From positions 1-6,541 of the forward strand of contig CAIPBN010000764.1 in assembly GCA_903863315.1 (NCBI GenBank): 6,541 nucleotides of DNA, written 5' to 3'. Below, in pieces: positions 1-4,883 of this stretch (its first letter is position 1; each line of letters opens with the position of its first letter). The notes below the pieces were generated by a model. That model saw nothing but the letters and a program-made list of their open reading frames with translations. It ran no database searches and had not been told where the DNA came from. The stretch is from an uncultured Verrucomicrobiota bacterium. GTDB lineage: Bacteria > Verrucomicrobiota > Verrucomicrobiia > Limisphaerales > SXTU01. The translations under genes and the position numbers were made by a program.

Positions 1-1
1 C

Positions 2-23
2 GGCGCGGTGAGGACACCGCGCC
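2..23. repeat. Perfect GC-rich hairpin (9-bp stem, 4-nt loop)
   Basis: The arm GGCGCGGTG (2-10) is the exact reverse complement of CACCGCGCC (15-23), with the loop AGGA between them. There is no T-run on either side (CCCTACC follows), so it is not a canonical intrinsic terminator for a gene left of the window. From memory, similar GGCGCGGTG-type palindromes are dispersed between genes in Verrucomicrobiota genomes, so a REP-like interspersed element is an alternative. The structure is seen directly; the role is inferred. Confidence 0.55.
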
Positions 24-57
24 CTACCACTCATCGCCCCGTCAACCCGCCTCTTCT

Positions 58-87
58 ATTCGCGTTGATTCGCGTGTTTCGCGGGCA
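58..87. repeat. Three-unit degenerate 10-bp repeat (ATTCGCG core)
   Basis: Three consecutive units share the core TTCGCG at a 10-bp spacing: ATTCGCGTTG (58-67), ATTCGCGTGT (68-77) and TTCGCGGGCA (78-87). They lie in the leader of the first gene, about 40 bases before its start codon. The period is close to one helical turn, so each core faces the same side of the DNA. I recall comparable short-period intergenic repeats from Verrucomicrobiota, but no function is known to me. Confidence 0.45.
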
Positions 88-125
88 ACTGCTTCCCCCG
101 TAAACCACAAACCTAAAACACACCT

Positions 126-923
126 ATGCTCAACACTCCACCGCTCCCACCGGAACAGTCGGCCTCCGGCTCCACCGCCACGCCACCTCAACCGGCCTTC
201 TCCGCCGCACCGCCACCGCCGCTCCCCGGTGCGCCGGGCACCGACCCCGCCGAGCGCGTGCCCATCGCGGGCCTGTTCGGCGCGAGCGAGGCCATCCTGC
301 GACAGCCGCGACGCGTCTGGTTCCAGCTCACGCAGGCCGGGCAATTGCAGCTCACCCTCGTGCTGCTGGGCATCGCCATCTTGGGCGCGCTGGCCTACGG
401 GCTGGTCGTCGGGACGTTCACGGGTGGCGACCAGCTTTGGGCCGCGCCGGTGAAGATTGCGGGCGGGCTGCTCCTCTCCGGCCTCATCTGCCTGCCGAGC
501 CTCTACATCTTCGCGTGCCTGAGCGGCGCGCACACGCGGCTGGCGGAGGTGTGCGGCCTCGTGGCGGGCCTGCTCGCGCTCACCACCGTGCTGCTCATCG
601 GCTTCGCGCCGGTGGCGTGGGTCTTCTCGCAAAGCACCGAGTCCGTGGCGGCGATGGGCGCGCTGCACCTGGCGTTCGCGGCCATCGCGGTGGGCTTTGG
701 CCTAAAATTCCTCTCGCGCGGCTTCGAGCAACTCAACGCGCGGTTTGGCGGCGGCCTGCGCGTGTGGACCCTCATCTTCGTGCTCGTGCTGCTGCAAATG
801 ACGGCGGCGCTCCGCCCTATCCTCGGCACCAGCGACGCGTTCCTGCCGGGTGAGAAAAAGTTCTTCGTCAGCCACTGGACGGACAGCCTCAAGGCGTCGA
901 GCAATGGCAGCGGTAGGCGATGA
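126..923 (+). CDS. Uncharacterised multi-pass membrane protein with proline-rich N-terminus
   Basis: The 265-residue protein begins with a low-complexity, Pro/Ala-rich, probably cytosolic head (residues 1-42). A short amphipathic stretch (43-72) containing RQPRRVWFQL follows. Five hydrophobic segments lie at about 74-97, 109-133, 142-168, 176-196 and 211-232. A conserved-looking polar tail (233-256) contains LPGEKKFFVSHW. The layout resembles Yip1-like or other small polytopic inner-membrane proteins, but I cannot place it in a named family, and there are no catalytic motifs. The ATG at 126 follows an A/C-rich leader with no Shine-Dalgarno sequence; no better start exists, and the proline-rich head shares the GC-rich character of the rest. 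Strong GC bias at third positions and clear hydrophobic periodicity support this frame over the long antisense frames. The next + strand gene starts less than 80 bases after its TGA, so co-transcription is possible. The product is inferred to be integral to the inner membrane; its function is unknown. Confidence 0.85.
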   Translation: MLNTPPLPPEQSASGSTATPPQPAFSAAPPPPLPGAPGTDPAERVPIAGLFGASEAILRQPRRVWFQLTQAGQLQLTLVLLGIAILGALAYGLVVGTFTGGDQLWAAPVKIAGGLLLSGLICLPSLYIFACLSGAHTRLAEVCGLVAGLLALTTVLLIGFAPVAWVFSQSTESVAAMGALHLAFAAIAVGFGLKFLSRGFEQLNARFGGGLRVWTLIFVLVLLQMTAALRPILGTSDAFLPGEKKFFVSHWTDSLKASSNGSGRR

Positions 924-999
924 AAGAACTGGCATCCGCCATCCGCATAGCCAAAGTCAGTCCTCAGCGCCTCTTTCGACTCAGAATATTGCCAACTAC

Positions 1000-1638
1000 A
1001 TGCGGACCGAAATTGAGCAACGGTTTGAAACTGAGTCGAAAATGCTCCCAGTGCTGCGGGAGCGCTTCACCGGCCAAGTTGCGCGTTGGGTGTTCTCTAA
1101 GGCCGAAATTTTATCCGATTATGGGGACATAATGAGGTGTTGCGGTTCCGACATGAACAGTTATTCGGATGTCCTATCGGGACCGGATGACGCCGTTTGG
1201 GCTTACGGCTTCGACCAGTCCGACAGACTCATCGTGATAAGGCTTTTTGAGTCAGAGACCGTCTTGGAAAAAACCGGTTCTAAGGAACCCGCTCTGCAAG
1301 AAATTCCTACTAGCGAAGTGTGTGCGGAAGAATTCATCTCTTACCACGGAGATGGATTGGTGGATGTTGCTAGGTTTGTGCGTGGTGATTTGCAGGCGGT
1401 GCGTCAGTTAAGTTTCAGAGACCGACTATTGGTTGAGGAGGAATGTTTCAGGGACGGATGCTACCTGCACACTCAGTTTCGATACGAAGAAAGGCGGATG
1501 GTGTTGCAGCATCCATCTCTGAAAAGGGGCATGTGTTCTATGAAATTGCATTTGGACCACGCGATGAACAGACCTTCTACAAAGTTCGGCGCGACGGAAC
1601 CCGTTTTCAACTTTATCAGCCCTTTCCCAAGGGTGTGA
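1000..1638 (+). CDS. Hypothetical protein, N-terminal part of the split gene
   Basis: This frame encodes 212 residues from the ATG at 1000, of which only the first 164 look authentic. They contain a helical start (MRTEIEQRFETESKML) and then beta-strand-like segments: AVWAYGFDQSDRLIVIRLF, EEFISYHGDGLVDVARF and YLHTQFRYEE. These have the alternating polar/aromatic rhythm of YD-repeat-like or other beta-hairpin repeats. No signal peptide, membrane segment or catalytic motif is visible. The start is uncertain: the same frame is open upstream to an ATG at 904 inside the preceding gene, and an ATG at 920 overlaps the preceding stop but is in another frame. There is no clear ribosome binding site for any of them. 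A hand count of the lines at 1081-1140 and 1261-1320 gives 28 G+C of 60 each, against 43 of 60 in a cysK line (3421-3480), suggesting a different origin or relaxed selection. Function unknown. Confidence 0.5.
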   Translation: MRTEIEQRFETESKMLPVLRERFTGQVARWVFSKAEILSDYGDIMRCCGSDMNSYSDVLSGPDDAVWAYGFDQSDRLIVIRLFESETVLEKTGSKEPALQEIPTSEVCAEEFISYHGDGLVDVARFVRGDLQAVRQLSFRDRLLVEEECFRDGCYLHTQFRYEERRMVLQHPSLKRGMCSMKLHLDHAMNRPSTKFGATEPVFNFISPFPRV

Positions 1639-2159
1639 CGCTGAAATCGGTGAAGGAGACAATCCGTAACCGACTGCTCGCCCTCGTCCCTGAAGTGGTG
1701 GCGGCAGCCAAGACAGCGGGACCGATTTACTGTGTGGCCTTGGCCTACGACGGTGAAGGCAACGATGCGTTGCCGCCGCTGATAGGCATCGGACTGGAGT
1801 CCGAGCGGCAGCGCTGGCAGGCAGAGCAGGGGAAGATTGCGTGGCAGTGGATTTGGAACCCGGCTGAGTTCCTTCATTACGAGAAGCCGCACACTCAAAT
1901 CGAAGACGAGGCGCTGGAGGAGGCTTGTGACCGGATGAACAGCAAACTGGCTGAAAGTGCTTCAATGGCCCCGGCCATCAAGCTGCTCGTCGAAGCGGCG
2001 ACTGAACTTAACAACGCAACCTGGCCTGCGGAAGTTCAGCGAACCCCTGATTTCATTGTGTATGCTGTGGATTTCGAGCTGGGCAGTTTGCGCAAAAATC
2101 TCAAGGCGAGTTTGTCTCCTAAACAACTGGCCGAGTTGAAAGCGAAGAAACTTCTCTGA
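1443..2159 (+). CDS. Hypothetical protein, C-terminal part of the split gene (possible DUF4303-like tail)
   Basis: This frame can start at an ATG at 1443 (238 residues), but its first 16 residues look like shadow translation of the upstream frame. Genuine sequence begins near KADGVAAS (1491). The core has strand-rich text (HVFYEIAFGPRDE, FYKVRRDGTRFQLYQPFPKG) and a helix (LKSVKETIRNRLLALVPEVVAAAK). A hydrophobic strand with an acidic turn (PIYCVALAYDGEGND) follows. Then come GIGLESERQRW and WNPAEFLHY, and a helical tail ends in DFELGSLRKNLKASLS. The order 'aliphatic strand, acidic turn, W-x-PAE' loosely recalls the DUF4303 family from memory, but I would not assign it. It appears cytosolic, with no membrane segment or signal peptide. 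If translated alone, the protein would overlap the upstream frame by 196 bases, which is unusual for two real genes and favours one interrupted gene. Function unknown. Confidence 0.6.
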   Translation: MFQGRMLPAHSVSIRRKADGVAASISEKGHVFYEIAFGPRDEQTFYKVRRDGTRFQLYQPFPKGVTLKSVKETIRNRLLALVPEVVAAAKTAGPIYCVALAYDGEGNDALPPLIGIGLESERQRWQAEQGKIAWQWIWNPAEFLHYEKPHTQIEDEALEEACDRMNSKLAESASMAPAIKLLVEAATELNNATWPAEVQRTPDFIVYAVDFELGSLRKNLKASLSPKQLAELKAKKLL

Positions 2160-2193
2160 GCTTTGGTGTTGCCCAGGGCAGGATTGTTTGAAA

Positions 2194-2685
2194 ATGCAGC
2201 CCCCTGATGAATCAGCTTTGCTCCGCCGCCTCCGCGCGTGGACGGCGTTCTTCATCTTCGGCCTCGTGGTCAGCGGGCTGACGGCGATTCCGCTGGAGAC
2301 GGAGCTGGCGGTGCTGGAGCGGCTGGCAGGGCAGGGGGCCGATGGCTTCGCGGGCTGGATTCATCGCGTCGCCGAGGCGCTGCGCGAGACGAACGCGAAG
2401 TTTCCCTTCCTCGCCTACGGCACGGACTGGCTGGCGTTCGGGCACGTCGTCATAGCCCTCGCGTTCATCGGCGCTTGGCGCGACCCGGTGCGGAACAAGT
2501 GGCTGTTCCAGTTCGGGATGTTGGCGTGCGTGGCGGTGGTGCCTTGGGCGCTGGTGTTCGGTGCGGTGCGCGGGATTCCGCTGGGCTGGCGGCTGATTGA
2601 CTGCGCGTTCGGCGTCGCGGGCTTCTTCCCGATGTGGCTGTGCTGGCGGATGGCGAATGAGGTGGAGGCCAATTCCGGCAGTTGA
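2194..2685 (+). CDS. Uncharacterised small four-helix membrane protein
   Basis: The protein is 163 residues from the ATG at 2194. An in-frame TTG at 2188 is possible, but an AGGA at 2180-2183 is better spaced for the ATG (10 bases against 4). Four hydrophobic segments are visible, around AWTAFFIFGLVVSGLTAIPL, WLAFGHVVIALAFIGAW, FQFGMLACVAVVPWALVFGAV and LIDCAFGVAGFFPMWLCW. Between the first and second is a polar loop of about 45 residues, probably periplasmic. Distinctive sequence blocks are FPFLAYGTDWLAFGH, RDPVRNKW and RGIPLGWRLIDCAFG. I recall very similar blocks in small hypothetical membrane proteins of Bacteroidetes and Verrucomicrobiota, so this is probably a conserved but unnamed family. 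There is no enzyme motif. The gene starts 34 bases after the preceding stop and shares the high GC of cysK downstream. Localisation is inferred to be the inner membrane; role unknown. Confidence 0.8.
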   Translation: MQPPDESALLRRLRAWTAFFIFGLVVSGLTAIPLETELAVLERLAGQGADGFAGWIHRVAEALRETNAKFPFLAYGTDWLAFGHVVIALAFIGAWRDPVRNKWLFQFGMLACVAVVPWALVFGAVRGIPLGWRLIDCAFGVAGFFPMWLCWRMANEVEANSGS

Positions 2686-2691
2686 GACTCA

Positions 2692-2714
2692 ACGCAAGGG
2701 TGCAAAGACGCGAA
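2692..2714. repeat. Degenerate 8-9-bp repeat (CGCAAAG-like) in the cysK leader
   Basis: Three adjacent units resemble one another: ACGCAAGGG (2692-2700), TGCAAAGA (2701-2708) and CGCGAAG (2709-2715). They begin seven bases after the preceding stop codon. This resembles ACGCAAAG-type short-period intergenic repeats that I remember from Verrucomicrobiota. The rest of the 129-base gap holds a weak 5-bp hairpin (GCAGC...GCTGC, 2718-2734) and a TTGCCGCC direct repeat (2749-2756 and 2763-2770). I see no convincing promoter box. Confidence 0.35.
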
Positions 2715-2814
2715 GTCGCAGCGGGTGGTGCTGCCGTGGAGAAAACTCTTGCCGCCATTCGGTTGCCGCCCACTATTCCCACACTGTTCAGCCATTATTC
2801 AAAACCGACACACT

Positions 2815-3810
2815 ATGGGCCGCATCTACAATAACATCGTCGAGACCGTGGGCCACACGCCGCTCGTCCGCCTCAACCGCATTCCCGCCAGCCTCGGGGT
2901 GGACGCTTCCACGCAGATTCTCCTCAAGTGCGAGTTCTTCAATCCACTCGGCTCCGTCAAGGACCGCATCGGCATGGCCATGATCGAGGCGGCCGAGAAA
3001 AGTGGCCGCCTGAACAAGGACACCGTCATCATCGAGCCGACCAGCGGCAACACCGGCATCGCGCTCGCGTTCGTCGCCGCCGCCAAGGGCTACAAGCTCA
3101 TCCTCACCATGCCCGAGACAATGTCGCAGGAGCGGCGCGTGCTGCTCGCCATGCTCGGCGCGAAGCTCGTGCTGACCGAGGGCGCGAAGGGCATGAAGGG
3201 TGCGATTGCCAAGGCGGAGGAACTCGCCGCCAGCACGCCGAACTCGTGGATTCCTCAGCAGTTCGAGAATCCGGCGAATCCTGACATCCACCGCAAGACC
3301 ACGGCGGAAGAGATTTGGGCGGACACGGATGGCAAGGTGGACTTCTTGGTGGCCGCCGTCGGCACGGGCGGCACGATCACGGGTTGCACGGAGGTCATTC
3401 TTCCGCGCAAGCCGAGCTTCCGCGCCATCGCCGTCGAGCCGAAGGATTCGCCGGTCATTTCGCAGACGCTGGCGGGCGAGCCGGTGAAGCCCGGCCCGCA
3501 CAAGATTCAGGGCACCGGCGCAGGCTTCGTCCCGGCGAACCTTCACCTCAAGGACGCCAAGGGCGGCGCGCAAATCACCGAGTGCGTGCAGGTGTCAAAC
3601 GACGACGCCTTCGCAATGGCTCGGCGGCTGGCGAAGGAAGAGGGCCTGCTCGTGGGCATTTCGACCGGTGCGAATGTCTGGGCGGCCATCGAGGTCGCCA
3701 AGCGCCCGGAGAACAAGGGCAAGATGCTTGTGACCATCGCCTGCTCGACTGGCGAGCGTTACCTCAGCACTGCGCTCGCGGCGGATGCCCGCGCGGAAGT
3801 CGGGGCGTAG
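2815..3810 (+). CDS. cysK: Cysteine synthase A (O-acetylserine sulfhydrylase)
   Basis: This cytosolic PLP enzyme makes L-cysteine and acetate from O-acetyl-L-serine and sulfide, the last step of sulfur assimilation. The 331 residues are close to the usual CysK length. The landmark motifs are all present in order. The opening GHTPLVRLNRI is typical. NPLGSVKDRIG carries the Schiff-base lysine (K49). The substrate loop is TSGNTG (76-81), the PLP-phosphate loop GTGGTITG (183-190), followed by HKIQGTGAGFVPANL. CSTGERYLST (310-319) includes the Ser/Thr that contacts the pyridine nitrogen. The frame is open upstream to 2725, but family alignment clearly puts the start at the ATG at 2815 (MGRIYNNIVETVG). 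No Shine-Dalgarno sequence precedes it. The absence of a C-terminal CBS domain argues against cystathionine beta-synthase. CysM is less likely because the HKIQGTGAGFVP and GERYLST text is CysK-like. No other sulfur gene, FMN riboswitch or CysB-like site is visible nearby. Confidence 0.97.
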   Translation: MGRIYNNIVETVGHTPLVRLNRIPASLGVDASTQILLKCEFFNPLGSVKDRIGMAMIEAAEKSGRLNKDTVIIEPTSGNTGIALAFVAAAKGYKLILTMPETMSQERRVLLAMLGAKLVLTEGAKGMKGAIAKAEELAASTPNSWIPQQFENPANPDIHRKTTAEEIWADTDGKVDFLVAAVGTGGTITGCTEVILPRKPSFRAIAVEPKDSPVISQTLAGEPVKPGPHKIQGTGAGFVPANLHLKDAKGGAQITECVQVSNDDAFAMARRLAKEEGLLVGISTGANVWAAIEVAKRPENKGKMLVTIACSTGERYLSTALAADARAEVGA

Positions 3811-3835
3811 CGGGGACACTCCTGTTCCCGTTGTT
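3811..3835 (+). terminator. Possible intrinsic terminator after cysK
   Basis: Directly after the cysK TAG, CGGGGACA (3811-3818) can pair with TGTTCCCG (3823-3830) across a CTCC loop. This gives an 8-bp stem with one G-U pair, followed by TTGTT. The U-tract is short and broken by a G, so termination may be weak. Its place between two convergent genes, where about 60 bases separate the stop codons, fits the role. Seen: the hairpin. Inferred: terminator function. Confidence 0.45.
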
Positions 3836-3873
3836 CAAAACAATCGCCTGCCACCGCGGAGAGGGTTTCCGCC

Positions 3874-4878
3874 TTACGGGTGTGGCCTTGTGGTCGCCAG
3901 TGCCAAGTGCCTTTTGACCTCAAGGCGCCAAGCGTTCACATCCGCCTCGGCGTAGGACTGGTGGCCAAGCTTTTCGAACACCACGAGCGCCTTTCCACCG
4001 CCGAGTTTCTCGTAGATGCGTTCGACCTCGCGGACGGAAACGCGCGGGTCTTTGCCGCCGTGCATCATCAGCGTCGGACAGCGCACGGATGGCGCGTAGT
4101 CCACCGGGTTGTGGGCGAAGGCGTCGAAGCTCCCGATTTGGCCGCCCCAGAACACGAGCAGTTCCGCGAACGGAAACGACGGCACTCGCATGGCTTGGAA
4201 GCGGTGTTGCACCGTTGTCAGCATTCGGTCGAAGGGGCATTCGAGGATGAGCGCGTCGGGCTTCACGTCGTGTGCGTGAATGGCCCGCAGGCACGCGGCC
4301 GCGCCCATCGAGACACCGTAGAGCACGCGTGACTTGCCCGGGGCGAGTTTCGCCGCTTCTGCGAACGCCGCCGCCACATCCTCCGCCTCGTGCCAGCCCA
4401 CGCTGGTCGTTTCACCCGCCGAGCCGCCGCTGCCGTGAAAGTCCACGAGCAACGTGTCCCAGCCGAGCGCGCGAAATTCGGCAGCGGGCTGGAGCAGCGA
4501 ATCCTTGATCGCGCCGTAGCCGTGGAATAGCAGGACGATGCCGTTGGCTGTTGGCGGCGCTGTGGGCACGAGCCACGCCTCCAGTTGGATGCCTTTCGCT
4601 CCGCGGAAGCACACGGTTTCAAATTCCCATCCCATGTCCTTTGGCGTCCGGCGGTTCTCCGGTCGCGTTAGCGTCACGCCGGTGAGCAGCACCCGCGCCT
4701 TGGCGAGGCCACCGAGTTTCTCCGGCGACGCAGTCCGCTCGCCCGTGCGCACGAAGCGTGACATCGCCCGCGCGTGTAACCAGGCGACGACATTCGCCGC
4801 GACGACGCCAGTCACGGTCAGAGTGATCACCGCCAAGCGCCAGTGTGCTCGGAGTCGATGGAGCAAGCTTTTCACCAT
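3874..4878 (-). CDS. Membrane-anchored alpha/beta hydrolase (serine hydrolase, S33/BEM46-like)
   Basis: The 334-residue protein has a basic start and one hydrophobic helix (about 14-36), most likely an uncleaved signal anchor. The catalytic domain would then lie outside the cytoplasm. The alpha/beta-hydrolase core begins near residue 86. It shows the oxyanion-hole motif LLFHGYG (116-122), the strand/turn LLVDFHGSGGSAG (143-155), the nucleophile elbow GVSMGA with Ser190, the acid in MMHGGKDPRVS (Asp277) and the base in LGHQSY (His306). The triad is therefore complete. This pattern is common to the serine aminopeptidase S33 / BEM46-like esterases; the substrate (ester, lipid or peptide) cannot be told from sequence. 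The ATG at 4878 lies five bases after the stop of the GIDE-LemA gene, so the two genes almost certainly share a transcript and translation may be coupled. No Shine-Dalgarno sequence is visible. The high GC matches its neighbour. Fold and triad are firm; the specific function is unknown. Confidence 0.9.
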   Translation of the reverse strand: MVKSLLHRLRAHWRLAVITLTVTGVVAANVVAWLHARAMSRFVRTGERTASPEKLGGLAKARVLLTGVTLTRPENRRTPKDMGWEFETVCFRGAKGIQLEAWLVPTAPPTANGIVLLFHGYGAIKDSLLQPAAEFRALGWDTLLVDFHGSGGSAGETTSVGWHEAEDVAAAFAEAAKLAPGKSRVLYGVSMGAAACLRAIHAHDVKPDALILECPFDRMLTTVQHRFQAMRVPSFPFAELLVFWGGQIGSFDAFAHNPVDYAPSVRCPTLMMHGGKDPRVSVREVERIYEKLGGGKALVVFEKLGHQSYAEADVNAWRLEVKRHLALATTRPHP

Positions 4879-4883
4879 TCAGG

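Larger units (their letters stand above)
1000..2159 (+). pseudogene. Frameshift-split gene of unknown function (composite)
   Basis: Two overlapping open frames, 1000-1638 and 1443-2159, read best as one gene interrupted by a one-base loss. The first frame makes sense up to about FRYEE (codons to 1491). Beyond that it becomes an unstructured tail, while the second frame is sensible only from KADG (1491) onward. Adding one A to the AAA run at 1490-1492 gives GAA GAA AAG GCG GAT and joins them into about 386 residues from the ATG at 1000. The joined protein would have a beta-rich N-terminal two-thirds, with runs such as VWAYGFDQSDRLIVI and DGTRFQLYQP, and an alpha/beta C-terminal part. Composition is less GC-rich in the first half than in all neighbours. 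A sequencing or assembly error, a true recent pseudogene, or two genuine proteins are all possible. Programmed frameshifting looks unlikely, because GAA would not re-pair well one base back (AGA). Confidence 0.6.

Noticed and set aside
126..250. WH2-type actin-binding motif in the proline-rich head
   Set aside because: Proline-rich low complexity can trigger such labels, but there is no WH2 helix/LKKT-type motif.
42..668. Long antisense open frame (208 codons, - strand) opposite the first membrane protein
   Set aside because: It is rich in Arg, Ala, Glu and Gln without hydrophobic structure, as expected of the complement of a high-GC gene; the + strand frame has clear membrane helices.
920..1132. 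ATG overlapping the preceding TGA (ATGA) as the start of the next gene
   Set aside because: The frame gives 70 Arg/Ser/Cys-rich codons and stops at 1132, whereas the other frame continues with sensible sequence from the ATG at 1000. A second frameshift would be needed to use it.
1486..1493. Programmed -1 ribosomal frameshift at GAAGAAAG
   Set aside because: The P-site GAA would have to re-pair with AGA after slipping, and no downstream stimulatory structure stood out; a simple indel explains the data better.
1426..1965. Antisense open frame of 179 codons opposite the split gene
   Set aside because: No recognisable domain; the + strand frames show coherent secondary structure here. Open antisense frames are common at this GC content.
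2725..2814. Upstream extension of cysK to an ATG at 2725
   Set aside because: The CysK family starts with a segment like MGRIYNNIVETVG; the 30 extra residues are unrelated and cross the intergenic leader.
3315..3917. Second + strand frame of 200 codons inside and past cysK
   Set aside because: It is a shifted reading of cysK, Gly/Arg/His-rich, with no family resemblance.
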